64,000 bases of DNA from VAZQ01 sp963807865 (lineage in GTDB: Bacteria; Pseudomonadota; Alphaproteobacteria; Rhizobiales; Xanthobacteraceae). The stretch's first letter is position 1, and each line of letters starts with the position of its first letter. Of this stretch, positions 29,368-38,427 are shown one piece after another. The translations under genes were made by a program, and so were the position numbers. Location: contig CAWEDK010000014.1 in assembly GCA_963807865.1 (NCBI GenBank), positions 1 to 64,000 on the forward strand. Reading direction: 5' to 3'. The notes under the pieces are model-generated. The model searched no databases and was not told where the DNA came from. It saw nothing but the letters and a program-made list of their open reading frames with translations.

Positions 29368-31400
29368 GATGCCCGCTCCGGCAGAGCCATTCCTGGAATC
29401 ACTGGGGCGTCATAGGAAGCTTCAGAGCGGGGCGCCCTCGCCATCTCCTGATAGCGACGCGTTTCGATCTTCTCGACCTCACTGGCCGGCAGAAGATACT
29501 CGGTATCGTCGTCGCTGCTGCGAATGATCAGCGTGAGCACGGTGAGCAGGAGGCTCAAGATCGCGAGCCACCAAATGTACCACACCATTGCGAAGCCGAA
29601 CACGAAGGTGAGGCCGCCGATCACGACGCCGAATGCGCTGTTCTTCGGTATGGCGATATCGTCATAGCGATCCGGACGTTGGTAGGCGACGCCGCGCGCC
29701 TTCATGTCGCGAAATGCGTCGAGGCTCCGCACGTCGGGAATGACGGCGAAGTTGTAAGGCGCCGGCGGCGAAGCGGTGAGCCATTCGAGCGTGAAACCAT
29801 CCCAGGGATCGCCGGTCCAGTCGCGGTACGCGGCGCGACGCCGGATGCTGACGATGATCTGCACGACCATGAAGATGAGGCCGAAGAGAACAAATACGGC
29901 GCCCGCCGCGGCGACGATCAAATAGGGCTGCCACGCGGGCGTGTCGTAGTGCTCCATGCGGCGCGGCATTCCCATGAAGCCGAGCAGATAGAGCGGCATG
30001 AATGCCAGATAGAAGCCGATCACCCAGCACCAGAACGATGCTTTTCCCCAGCGCTCGTCGAGATGAAAGCCGAACGCCTTCGGAAACCACAAATTGAGCC
30101 CGGCGAAGTAGCCGAACAGCGCGCCGGGAATCAGCATGTTGTGGAAGTGCGCGACCAGGAAGGTCGAGTTGTGCATGAGGTAGTCGGCCGGCGGCAAAGC
30201 GAGGATGACGCCGGTGACGCCGCCGATCACGAACGTCACGATGAAGGCCAGCGTGTACAACATCGCGGTATGGAAGCGGATGCGGCCGCGATACATCGTG
30301 AACAGCCAGGCGAAGAGTTTCACGCCGGTCGGCACCGCGATGATCATCGTGGCGATGCCGAATACGGCGTTGACGTTCGCGCTCGATCCCATCGTAAAGA
30401 AATGATGCAGCCAGACCGTGAACGACAGGATGGCGATGGCGGCGGTGGCGTAGACGAGGGACGTATAGCCAAACAGCCGCCGGCCGGAAAACGTCGTCAC
30501 GGCGCTGGAATAGATGCCGAAGGCGGGGAGGATCAAAATGTAGACTTCCGGGTGCCCCCATATCCAGATCAGGTTGACGTAGTTCATCATGTTGCCGCCG
30601 GCGTCGTTCGTGAAGAAATGCATGCCGAAGACGCGATCGAGCTCGAGCAGCGTCGCGACCACGGTGAGCGCCGGAAACGCAAACGCCATCAGAATGCTGG
30701 TGCAGAACGCCGTCCAGGTGAACAGCGGCATCCGCATCAGCGTCATGCCGGGTGCGCGCTTCTTGAGAATGGTGACGATGAAATTGATGCCGGTGAGCGT
30801 CGATCCGATGCCGCTGATCAACACCGCCCAGATCCAGTAGTCGACGCCGACGTAGGGGTTGTGCTGCACGCCCGAATAGGGCGGATACGCGGTCCAGCCG
30901 GCGGTCGAGAATTTGCCGACGACGAGCGAGACCATGACCAGTGCGGCGCCGGAACCCGTGAGCCAGAGGCTCACCGAATTCAAATAAGGGAATGAGACGT
31001 CGCGTGCGCCGATCTGCTGCGGCACGATGATGTTGATGAGGCCGGTCAGGAACGGCATCGCCATGAAGAAGATCATGATCGTGCCGTGCGAGCTGAAGAT
31101 CTGGTCGAAATGTTCCGGCGGCAGGTAGCCGTCCGACTTGACGGCGATCGCCTGCTGGGCGCGCATCATCAACGCATCGATGAAGCCGCGCAGCAGCATG
31201 ATCAGCGCCAGCGTCACATACATGATGCCGATCCGCTTGTGATCGACGCTGGTCAGCCATTCGGTCCAGAGGTACCGCCACGCTCTCAGCCACGTGAGCG
31301 CGGCGGCGACGGCGAGGCCCCCGCCGATTGTGACGAGCGCGCCACCCAACGCGATCGCGCTGTACAAAGGCAGCGCGTCGATGGTCAGCCTTCCCAACAT
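29364..31400 (-). CDS. cyoB: Cytochrome bo3 quinol oxidase subunit I
   Basis: Reduces O2 to water while pumping protons, using quinol. It is an intact 678-aa heme-copper oxidase, ATG 31400 (MLGRLTIDALPLYSA). Metal ligands are visible: low-spin heme His in FSSHGTIMIFFMAMP, CuB His and cross-linked Tyr in WIWGHPEVYILILPAFG, CuB pair in WLHHFFTMG, heme-o3 and heme-b His in LVAHFHNMLIPGALFG. The length and C-terminal TM helix are as in E. coli CyoB. It lies in the order cyoA-B-C-D. The farnesyltransferase cyoE is not in the window. Clean coding here contrasts with the frameshifted first 20 kb. Confidence 0.96.
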   Translation of the reverse strand: MLGRLTIDALPLYSAIALGGALVTIGGGLAVAAALTWLRAWRYLWTEWLTSVDHKRIGIMYVTLALIMLLRGFIDALMMRAQQAIAVKSDGYLPPEHFDQIFSSHGTIMIFFMAMPFLTGLINIIVPQQIGARDVSFPYLNSVSLWLTGSGAALVMVSLVVGKFSTAGWTAYPPYSGVQHNPYVGVDYWIWAVLISGIGSTLTGINFIVTILKKRAPGMTLMRMPLFTWTAFCTSILMAFAFPALTVVATLLELDRVFGMHFFTNDAGGNMMNYVNLIWIWGHPEVYILILPAFGIYSSAVTTFSGRRLFGYTSLVYATAAIAILSFTVWLHHFFTMGSSANVNAVFGIATMIIAVPTGVKLFAWLFTMYRGRIRFHTAMLYTLAFIVTFVIGGVTGVILALPPADYLMHNSTFLVAHFHNMLIPGALFGYFAGLNLWFPKAFGFHLDERWGKASFWCWVIGFYLAFMPLYLLGFMGMPRRMEHYDTPAWQPYLIVAAAGAVFVLFGLIFMVVQIIVSIRRRAAYRDWTGDPWDGFTLEWLTASPPAPYNFAVIPDVRSLDAFRDMKARGVAYQRPDRYDDIAIPKNSAFGVVIGGLTFVFGFAMVWYIWWLAILSLLLTVLTLIIRSSDDDTEYLLPASEVEKIETRRYQEMARAPRSEASYDAPVIPGMALPERAS

Positions 31401-31424
31401 CCGCCGCTTCTCCCTGAAGGCCGA

Positions 31425-32327
31425 TTACTTCGCCGCGATCGTTCCGTGACGGTTCAATGACGTGTCGTATTTGCGAAGGATACCGTCGAACAGCCCGGGT
31501 TCGACCGCCGAATAGTGAACGACTGGATGGGCGGCGCTCGGCTTGGCCAGTTCCGCATAGCTGGCGGCGTCGAGCCTCAGCGGCGATTGCCTGACCTGCC
31601 TCACCCAGGCATCGAAATCCGCCGGCGCCATCGCAATCGCCGCGAACTGCTGGTCGGCGAAGCCGCGGCCGCTGTATTGCGTATTTCTGCCGACAAAGCG
31701 TCCGGGTCCGCTGGCGCGGAGGTTGAGCTGTGTCTGCATGCCGGCCATTGCGTAGATCTGGCCCGCCAGCGCCGGGATGAAGAATGAATTCATCACGGTG
31801 TCGGATGTGATCTTCAGGCTGACGGGAGCGTCGCTTGGAAACGCCAACTCGTTGACGGTCGCGATCCCCTCCGTCGGATAGATAAAGAGCCATTTCCAAT
31901 CCTGGGCGACGACCTGGACCGCCAATCGCCCGTTCGACGGCTGGAGCGGCTTGTAAGGATCGAGGGCGTGCGTATAGAGCCAGACGTGAACGCCCAGCGA
32001 GGTCACGATCAGCGCCGGAACGACCCACGTGATTGCATCGACCTTCTTGGACTCCCAGTCCGGTTCATACCGGGCCTTGGCGTTGGATGCGCGGTAGCGC
32101 CAGGCAAACCAGAAGGTCATCGCGAAGACCGGGATGGCCACCACCATCATGATCGCCAGCGCGCGGAACAGGATGTCTCTCTCGGCGAGCGCGACGGGGC
32201 CTTTTGGGCTGAGGATCGGCGCGTCGGTCAGGCCGCAGCCGCTCGTGAGCAGGGCCAGGCCGACCGCTGCGCCGGCCACGAGCGCTCTCACCGGCACACC
32301 TTGCGTCGCTATCCCCACGGGCGCCAT
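31425..32327 (-). CDS. cyoA: Cytochrome bo3 quinol oxidase subunit II (lipoprotein)
   Basis: Subunit II of the quinol oxidase. It has a lipoprotein signal ending LALLTSGCGLTDAP (lipid Cys), two TM helices (ALAIMMVVAIPVFAMTFWFA and VDAITWVVPALIVTSLGVHV) and a periplasmic cupredoxin domain with DWKWLFIYPTEGIATVNELA and MNSFFIPALAGQIYAM. No CuA Cys ligands are present, as expected for quinol rather than cytochrome c oxidases. I chose ATG 32327 (MAPVGIATQGVPV), which has GAGG about 10 nt upstream and gives a normal signal. The frame is open to an ATG at 32477, which would add a 50-residue extension of different character. Confidence 0.92.
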   Translation of the reverse strand: MAPVGIATQGVPVRALVAGAAVGLALLTSGCGLTDAPILSPKGPVALAERDILFRALAIMMVVAIPVFAMTFWFAWRYRASNAKARYEPDWESKKVDAITWVVPALIVTSLGVHVWLYTHALDPYKPLQPSNGRLAVQVVAQDWKWLFIYPTEGIATVNELAFPSDAPVSLKITSDTVMNSFFIPALAGQIYAMAGMQTQLNLRASGPGRFVGRNTQYSGRGFADQQFAAIAMAPADFDAWVRQVRQSPLRLDAASYAELAKPSAAHPVVHYSAVEPGLFDGILRKYDTSLNRHGTIAAK

Positions 32328-32477
32328 TGCCAATATCCTCGCCGCAGACTTCGGCATTACCACATGTACGGTCAAGATTGGCAGCTTTACCGCCTGATTT
32401 TCGATCGGTTCCAGAACCTTGCGGAACGCGAGCCAGATCAGCAGCGACAGCCCGAGGAGAATTCCCAGAAGACCCAT
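32328..32477 (-). other. In-frame upstream extension of cyoA resembling a permease N-terminus
   Basis: From ATG 32477 (AAGGA about 10 nt upstream) the frame encodes MGLLGILLGLSLLIWLAFRK, a strongly hydrophobic helix like the start of GntP-type permeases. It then runs LEPIENQAVKLPILTVHVVM and into cyoA without a stop. Either cyoA has an extra N-terminal helix or this is a deletion remnant of a permease gene fused upstream. The former signal peptide would then be internal, so I treat this as a remnant. From memory of the family only. Confidence 0.4.
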
Positions 32478-32535
32478 CGCTTCACGATCCTTCGACAGTC
32501 GATCCTGGTCGACCGACCAGTCTTCGGACCCGAGG

Positions 32536-32564
32536 TAACATTTGCAAGACGTCTAACATTTGCA
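32536..32564. promoter_or_regulatory. Direct repeats upstream of cyo operon
   Basis: TAACATTTGCA occurs twice (32536-32546 and 32554-32564), 18 bp apart. It lies about 60-90 bp upstream of the first cyo start codon on the minus strand. The arrangement suits a regulator binding one face of the helix. The remaining gap to glsA (32565-32726) holds no gene that I recognise. Confidence 0.35.
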
Positions 32565-32726
32565 TGACACCGAGCCGAAACGGCTGCCTTGGTTTGTTGA
32601 CAGGGGGTTGTGTGCTAATCGAAGTAACGGCCTCACAGAGCCTGCAATGCGCTGGCAGTGGGCCGAATTCATCTTTGACCGGCAATTGTCGAGTGCGTTT
32701 CGCAAGTCCAGGGGAGTCCCGAGATC

Positions 32727-33728
32727 ATGGCGCTTGACCGCCGCAACGGAGCCGAGACCGGGTTCGTTTCGACCGGCCGGCTGCCGGACCCCGAACGTGT
32801 ACGTGCACTGGTTGCCCAGGCTCACGAGCATTACCGGTCCAACACCGAAGGCCGCAATTCGCAGATCTATCCGGCGTTGGCGCGTGTCCCCAGCGACCTG
32901 TTCGGCGTGTGCGTGGTCGGCACCAGCGGCAACATCTATCCGGCTGGCGATACCGATCATGAATTCTCGATCATGAGCGTCTCCAAGCCGTTCGTGTTCG
33001 CGCTGGTGTGCGAGATGATCGGCGCCGCGAACGCGCGCGAGAAGCTTGGCGCAAACAGCACCGGCCTGCCGTTCAATTCGCTCTCGGCCATCGAGCGCAG
33101 CGCGGATGGGCGCACCAATCCGATGGTCAATTCCGGAGCGATCGCGACAACAAGCCTCGTGCCGGGCGCGACCGAAGAGGCAAAATGGACATTCATCCAT
33201 GACGGCTTGTCGCCGATTTGCCGGCCGGAAGCTTGCGCTTAACGAAGAAGTCTACGCCTCGGCGCTGGATACCAACTTCCGCAACCGGAGCATCGCCGCG
33301 CCTGTTGCAGAGCTTCGATCGGCTTTACTGCGACGCCGGCCAGGCGACCGACCTCTACACGCGACAGTGCTCGCTGAATGTCACCGCGAAGGACCTGGCG
33401 GTGATGGGCGCCACGCTGGCGGACGGCGGCGTAAATCCGCTCACCAAGGAGCGGGTGGTCGACGCCGCGGTCTGCCACTATGCGCTCGCCGTGATGGCAA
33501 CGGCCGGCATGTACGAGACCTCGGGCGATTGGCTCTACGAGGTCGGCCTTCCGGGTAAGAGCGGCATCGGCGGCGGCATCGTCACCGTGTCTGCCGGGCA
33601 AGGGCGGGCTGGGCACCTTCGCGCCGCCGCTCGACGCCGCCGGCAACAGCGTCAAGGGGCAGTTGGTTGCGAAGTTTCTGTCGCAACGACTAGGGCTCGA
33701 CCTGTTCGTTTCAATGCCTGCGTCTTGA
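32727..33728 (+). CDS. glsA: Glutaminase A (three frameshifts)
   Basis: Hydrolyses L-glutamine to glutamate and ammonia. It is of the serine-dependent beta-lactamase-like GlsA family, with catalytic Ser-Lys in EFSIMSVSKPFVFALVCE, the motif TNPMVNSGAIATTSLV, then NEEVYASALDTNFRNRSIA, QCSLNVTAKDLAVMGATLAD, AGMYETSGDWLYEVGLPGKS, and the corrected end GLDLFVSMPAS at 33728. The start is ATG 32727. Extra bases near 33217, 33302 and 33600 break the frame; all are +1. Corrected length is about 332 aa, slightly above the family norm. It is not obviously part of an operon. Confidence 0.88.
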
Positions 33729-33886
33729 ATGTCATCAGGTGGACGTGCTGTCAGACGGATCGAACCCGCGCCATCCGCACGGAACATCAATTTCTGCCTA
33801 CGCGCGTGCGGCGCAGACTAAGCTTCGTCCGAAAGTCCCTCAGGCGCTGATTTCTCGCGAGCATGGTGAAGTTGACCGCGTCCAAA

Positions 33887-33901
33887 ATAGTAATGTACTA
33901 T
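33887..33901. promoter_or_regulatory. TAGTA-type palindrome upstream of thiolase-like gene
   Basis: ATAGTA-ATG-TACTAT (perfect 6-bp arms), 55 bp upstream of the ATG at 33957. The half-site TAGTA/TACTA recurs in the palindrome at 36425-36436, on the other side of the MarR gene. No gene is seen in the rest of 33729-33956. Confidence 0.55.
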
Positions 33902-33956
33902 ACCATTATGCCGGCAACCATTGCATAGACATGGTGGCAACAGGGAGACGCCGAGA

Positions 33957-35123
33957 ATGACCGACGTTGTCGTTGTCGGGTGCGCCGAGACGAAGATCGA
34001 GGTGTCGTCCGGCCGAAGCGCTTACGACCTTGCGGGCGAGGTCATGGCCGGCGCAATCGCAAACGCCGGCATTGAGAAAAGTGAGATCGACGGGTTTGTC
34101 GTGAGTGCGTGCATGAGCGAGGCCGGAAACCCGTTCTGGTCGACGATCATCGCCGATTACCTCGGCCTTGAACTCAACTGGTGCCAGGGCATCGACGTCG
34201 GCGGAGCTTCGTTCGTCGCGGGCGTCGCAAGAGCTGCGCTCGCCATACGCGGCGGCGCGTGCACGACTGTGCTGGTCCTGGCGGCTGACTCGCAGTCTAC
34301 GGGAAGCAACATGCGGTTCGGCGCTTATCGCACGGAGTGGCAGGATCCTATTGGATTGATGGGGCCGCCGGGGGTGTTCGGCCTGCTGACCTCGCGCTAT
34401 CGCGAACAATACAAGCTGGACGAGAACGCGCTCGCAAAGCTTGCCGTGGTCCAGCGCGATCATGCAATCCTCAATGACCTGGCGTGCGAACGGCTGCGCG
34501 TGCCGCTGACACGCGAGGAATACCTGCAATCGCGGATGATCTCTGACCCGATCCGGTTGCTGGATTGCGTCATGGTTTGCGACGGCGCCAATGCGGTGAT
34601 TGTCACCAGCGCAGATCGCGCCCGCGAGCTCTCGCTGAAGTCCAGACATCGGATCGCCGGCTATGGCGAGCGGGTCAATCATCAACTGACCGACCCCTGC
34701 GTGGACATCACCCAATCCGGCCATTCCATCGCGGGCCCGCGCGCGCTGAAGCAAGCCAACATGTCGGTCGGCGACATCCGCATGATCCATCCCTATGACG
34801 ACTTCCTCATCGCCGTTCTCATCCAGTTCGAGCAGATCGGCTTCTGCAAGCCGGGCGAAGGATCGCAATTCGTGCTCGATCGTGATCTCTCCTATCGCGG
34901 CGACCTGCCGCTAAATACTGGCGGCGGGCAAATCTCGGCCGGGCAGGCCGGACTTGCCGGTGGCGGTCACAACTTCGTCGAGGCCGTCCGGCAATTATCC
35001 GGGAGTGCCGGCGCGCGTCAGGTTCGCAACGCGGAAAACGCCATGGTGACGGGCATTGGCACCATTCCATACGCGCGAAACTGGTCGACGAGCTCCGTGA
35101 TGATTCTCGAATCCGGAAATTGA
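33957..35123 (+). CDS. Thiolase-like protein lacking the canonical catalytic Cys
   Basis: An intact 388-aa thiolase-superfamily protein, ATG 33957 (MTDVVVVGCAETKIEVSSGR) with GGGAGA upstream. The fold signature VGGASFVAGVARAALAIRGG corresponds to the nucleophile region, but the usual Cys just before the Gly pair is missing (GIDVGGAS). The C-terminal motif is NTGGGQISAGQAGLAGG, where thiolases have a GH pair. It resembles the SCP2/lipid-transfer group whose members pair with DUF35 proteins. A known pair of this kind (Ltp2-ChsH2) is a retro-aldolase in steroid side-chain degradation. The next gene, 3 bp downstream, is a DUF35 protein. So the role may be C-C lyase rather than thiolysis (inference). 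Confidence 0.82.
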   Translation: MTDVVVVGCAETKIEVSSGRSAYDLAGEVMAGAIANAGIEKSEIDGFVVSACMSEAGNPFWSTIIADYLGLELNWCQGIDVGGASFVAGVARAALAIRGGACTTVLVLAADSQSTGSNMRFGAYRTEWQDPIGLMGPPGVFGLLTSRYREQYKLDENALAKLAVVQRDHAILNDLACERLRVPLTREEYLQSRMISDPIRLLDCVMVCDGANAVIVTSADRARELSLKSRHRIAGYGERVNHQLTDPCVDITQSGHSIAGPRALKQANMSVGDIRMIHPYDDFLIAVLIQFEQIGFCKPGEGSQFVLDRDLSYRGDLPLNTGGGQISAGQAGLAGGGHNFVEAVRQLSGSAGARQVRNAENAMVTGIGTIPYARNWSTSSVMILESGN

Positions 35124-35126
35124 TCC

Positions 35127-35543
35127 ATGAATGACCGTACGCCGCCGCCGCATCCGTTGCCCGTTCCCACCAACTTCTCGGCGAAGTTCTGGGAAGGAGC
35201 ATCGCAACATAAGCTTCTGATCCAGTACTGCCCGGAGTTGAAGAAGTATCAATTTTATCCGAGGCCGAACAGCATCTATACGGGTAAGCGCAATATCGAA
35301 TGGCGCGAAGTTTCCGGTAAGGGCTTCGTGTACGCCTACACGGTCACACGCCGTGGTCCGCCGCCGTTCCGCGGCAAGGAGCCGTACATCATCGCAACCG
35401 TCGAACTTGACGAAAAGGTCAGGATGATGACTCAGGTCGTCAATTGCGACATCGATCGAATAGGAATCGGTTTGCGTGTCCGTGTCGGATGGCAGGCGCT
35501 GAGCGACAAATTCAATTATCCCGTGTTCGAGCCCGACGTCTGA
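35127..35543 (+). CDS. DUF35/OB-fold domain protein, thiolase partner
   Basis: A 138-aa protein (ATG 35127, MNDRTPPPHPLPVPTNFSAK) of the rubredoxin-like zinc ribbon plus OB-fold family. N-terminal part: FWEGASQHKLLIQYCPELKK then YQFYPRPNSIYTGKRNIEWR. The OB-fold part is GKGFVYAYTVTRRGPPPFRG. Normally the ribbon has two CxxC pairs; only one Cys (QYC) is left, so zinc binding is probably lost. The 3-bp spacing from the thiolase-like gene implies co-translation and a complex, as known for thiolase-DUF35 pairs. Confidence 0.85.
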   Translation: MNDRTPPPHPLPVPTNFSAKFWEGASQHKLLIQYCPELKKYQFYPRPNSIYTGKRNIEWREVSGKGFVYAYTVTRRGPPPFRGKEPYIIATVELDEKVRMMTQVVNCDIDRIGIGLRVRVGWQALSDKFNYPVFEPDV

Positions 35544-35689
35544 TCGGGAACGGCGGCCCGTAGTGTCTCGACCCGACGCGCAGGCGCGGCGCCCGGTGAA
35601 TTTTGGGCCGTGGTCGTATTGCTGATGCGAAGGAGATCGTCCGAGCCGCGGTCCGGCTCTGTCGCCGGCTATTGAAAGAAAGCCACCTT

Positions 35690-36262
35690 ATGCCGAGAGC
35701 TTTGGCGAAAGTGCGCCGTAACGACGCCGATCCGTGGCGGAGTTCGCAGCGGATTGCGATGAAGGCGCCGCAACTCAGTGTCGGTTATCTCCTGCGTTCC
35801 GCCTTTCGGACATTCGCCAAGGTGTTGGCGATCGAACTGGGGCGACACGACATTACCGTGACGCAGTGGTCGGTCCTCCGGGTTCTTTGGGAACAGGAGG
35901 GGATCAGCCAGGTGGAGCTTGCCAACGGCATGCTGGTCGAGAAAGCCACGCTGACGTCGGTCCTGGCATCGATGGTGGCTGCCGGCCTCGTCGTCCGTTC
36001 CCAAAGCAAGCTCGATCGCAGGAAATTTACGTTGAATCTGACGCCGAAGGCCCGCGCACTGAAGCCCGTGCTTTTTCCGATTGTCGAACGTGTCAATGCC
36101 GTCGCGACGTCCGCGATGAGCGAGCACGACGTCGAACGTCTATGCGTCTTGCTATCGCGGATGGTTGCAAGCCTGAAGACAGTGATGGAAGGAGAGGGCG
36201 AGACGGTCTCACGTTCTGTCCCTTCGGCGCGCGCATCAAAGCGGCGGCGCAGCCGTAAGTGA
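35690..36262 (+). CDS. MarR-family transcriptional regulator
   Basis: About 190 aa from ATG 35690 (MPRALAKVRRNDADPWR). Winged-helix core: LGRHDITVTQWSVLRVLWEQ, EGISQVELANGMLVEKATLT, VASMVAAGLV-like SMVAAGLVVRSQSKLDRRKF, and a basic C-terminal tail KRRRSRK. It sits between the thiolase/DUF35 pair and the MaoC-Bug-CaiB genes. The two flanking promoters share TAGTA-type palindromes (33887-33901, 36425-36436), so it probably controls both groups. An upstream in-frame start at 35603 would add 29 residues. Confidence 0.88.
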   Translation: MPRALAKVRRNDADPWRSSQRIAMKAPQLSVGYLLRSAFRTFAKVLAIELGRHDITVTQWSVLRVLWEQEGISQVELANGMLVEKATLTSVLASMVAAGLVVRSQSKLDRRKFTLNLTPKARALKPVLFPIVERVNAVATSAMSEHDVERLCVLLSRMVASLKTVMEGEGETVSRSVPSARASKRRRSRK

Positions 36263-36420
36263 TGCCGACAAGGCGGTATGAAGAACTAGGCATTGCACAT
36301 CTCGGGGGCCAGTTGGCAAGTCAGGTTGACGCGCAGATCAACGCTGCTGCTCGACGACCTCTCCTCGGTAAATTCCAAGCCGTTGCCTCCGGCCGGGTTC
36401 TCTGCCTTGCGCGGTGCAAA

Positions 36421-36444
36421 ATCGTTAGTATACTAAGTTACGAT
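36421..36444. promoter_or_regulatory. Perfect palindrome upstream of MaoC-like gene
   Basis: TTAGTATACTAA (36425-36436) is a perfect 12-bp palindrome nested in an outer inverted repeat ATCGT (36421-36425) / ACGAT (36440-36444). It lies about 100 bp upstream of the start codon at 36540. It shares TAGTA/TACTA half-sites with 33887-33901. The rest of 36263-36539 shows no gene. Confidence 0.6.
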
Positions 36445-36539
36445 ATGCCAGCTGACGTGTTGTGGCAGGGCAGTTAAGAAGAGGGCATCAAGCCCTGTCG
36501 CGTCCGGGGCGGACCAGCCTGGCTCTGAGGGAGGAACCG

Positions 36540-37413
36540 TTGGATCTCACAGCCATCGATGCGACTTTGCGTCAGGCGATCGGTCGCCGCGCGACGATCG
36601 AGGACTACGTCGCACCCGCGATGGTTGCCCGCCTTGCAAGCACGCTCGAGGTCGATGCCCCGCGCCCGGGCGAGGCATTGCCGTTGGGCTGGCACATGAT
36701 CTTCTGCCTCGATGCGCCGAGCCGGGGCGAGCTTGATGCCGACGGACTGCCGCGTGACTTCCGGCTCATCCCGAAAGTCGACATGCCTCGGCGAATGTTC
36801 GGCGGGGGCGCGCCTGTCGTTTCACGGGCCTTTGACCGTCGGCCAGCCGATACGCTGCGAGAGCGAGTTGGCGGACGCCAAGGTGCGATCTACTGCCACA
36901 GCCCATTTGGCGATTGCGACATTGCGCCATCGGTTCTTTGGCCCCGGCGGGCTGGCCGTTGTCGAGGAGCAGGATATTGTCCACATGCAGCCGATCGACG
37001 GCGGGCACGAGAAGGCAGCTCCGCCGGCCGATCCGGGCCCGACGCCGACCTGGCAGCGCGACATCTACCCGGACGAAATCATGTTGTTCCGGTTCTCCGC
37101 GCTGACGTTCAACAGCCACCGAATCCACTACGACCGGCCGTACGCAGCGGCGGTGGAGAAGCTGCCCAACCTCGTAGTGCAGGGCAAGCTGATCGCCTTG
37201 CACCTGATCGAGACGGTTCGCCGCTTTGCGCCTGAGGCCAAGGTGGCGCAGTTTGAATACCGTTCAACGCGTCCGCTCTATGCCGGAATGCGTTGCAAGC
37301 TTGCGGCCAAGCTTGCTTCGTCCGGCGAGGATTTGAAGCTATGGGCGCAGAATGCCGACGACAAAGTCGTGCAAGCAGCAAGCATGAAGCTTGCGATCTC
37401 CGGGAGGCAATAA
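36540..37413 (+). CDS. MaoC/FAS1-like acyl-CoA dehydratase (one frameshift)
   Basis: A hot-dog-fold hydratase of the mesaconyl/itaconyl-CoA hydratase and FAS1-like dehydratase group. I chose TTG 36540 (LDLTAIDATLRQAIGRRATI read as M) because GAGGGAGGAA precedes it at ideal distance. The N-terminal hot-dog part includes LPLGWHMIFCLDAPSRGELD. The C-terminal part includes LFRFSALTFNSHRIHYDRPY (hydratase motif around the active-site His) and LPNLVVQGKLIALHLIE. One extra G near 36800 splits RMFGGG from ARLSFHGPLTV. Corrected length is about 290 aa. It ends 2 bp before the receptor gene. It would hydrate an enoyl-CoA made by the nearby dehydrogenases. Confidence 0.83.
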
Positions 37414-37415
37414 CG

Positions 37416-38395
37416 ATGTTCGGAAAAGCCAAAGTTGGGATGCTGTCGGTTCTGCTGCTGTGTGCGCTGTCGGGCGCATCGACGGCCCAGGACGCCTTTC
37501 CCAACCGCCCGCTGCGGTTGATCGTGCCCTATACGGCGGGCGGCACCTCCGACACCCTGGCGCGCGCATTGGGACATGAGCTGAATCTCGCGCTCGGTCA
37601 GCCCGTGGTGATCGAGAACCGGCCAGGCGGCGGCACAGCGATCGGCGCCCAGGCGGCGGCGCGGTCCGCGCCCGATGGATACACGCTGCTGTTCGTCAGC
37701 GATCAGACGCTGACCACGCTCCCGATGCTTCACAAGAACCTGCCGTTCGATCCCCAAAAGGATTTCGTACCGATCATTGCGTTGTCCTACATGGACTTCA
37801 TCCTCGTCGCGAACCCATCCCTCGGGGTCGGTCAAGCTCGAGGAACTGGTCTGCGCTCGCGAAGTCGAAACCTGGTTCCTTGAACTATGGCTCGTTCGGG
37901 GTCGGGAGCCCGGCCCATTTGGGAATGGAACTGTTCAAGCAGGTCGCGGACCTTTCGATTGCGCACATACCGTCGAAAGGCGTGGCCCAGGTCGTTACCG
38001 ACCTGCTGAGCGACTCGGTGCAAATCGCGATTCTCGGCATCTCGGGGGCGCCGCTGATCAAGGCCGGCAAGGTCAATGCCCTGGCGTTGGCGAATTCCAA
38101 GCGATCGTCGCAACTCCCGGATGTGCCGACGTTTGCCGAGAAGGGCTACCCGCAGATGTATGTCAGGGCGTGGTGGGGGATCGTCGCCCCGGCCGGTACG
38201 CCGAAGGACATCGTTGACAAGCTGAACGCGACGTTTGCGCGAATTGTGAACGATCCGGACTTCCGCCAGAAGCGCATGATCTCGCAAGGCCTCGAGCCCT
38301 ACGACAGCAGCCAGGAGGCGTTCGCCAAACTGATCCGCGAGGACACCAAGCAATGGGAGAAGGTCGTCGAGCTTGCCAAGATCAAGCCTGAATAG
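37416..38395 (+). CDS. Bug/TctC-family receptor (two frameshifts)
   Basis: Periplasmic solute receptor. Sec signal MFGKAKVGMLSVLLLCALSG ending STAQDAFP (ATG 37416, GGGAGG upstream). Family motifs: LRLIVPYTAGGTSDTLARAL, VVIENRPGGGTAIGAQAAAR, SAPDGYTLLFVSDQT, and later PDVPTFAEKGYPQ and WGIVAPAGTPKDIVDKL. Extra bases near 37823 and 37850 break the frame; the corrected text is LGSVKLEELVALAKSKPGSL then NYGSFGVGSPAHLG. Corrected length is about 325 aa. It lies between the hydratase and CaiB genes with tight spacing, so it is probably the uptake protein for this pathway. Confidence 0.88.
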
Positions 38396-38427
38396 GTGTG
38401 CGCCGGAAGGCGGCAAGGGAGAAGAAC

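Noticed and set aside
29662..32028. Very long (788-codon) minus-strand open frame
   Set aside because: Shifted-frame shadow of cyoB and cyoA, which are complete with all heme and copper ligands.
28446..32327. Cytochrome c oxidase instead of quinol oxidase
   Set aside because: Subunit II has no CuA Cys/His cluster, subunit IV is CyoD-like, and gene order is cyoABCD.
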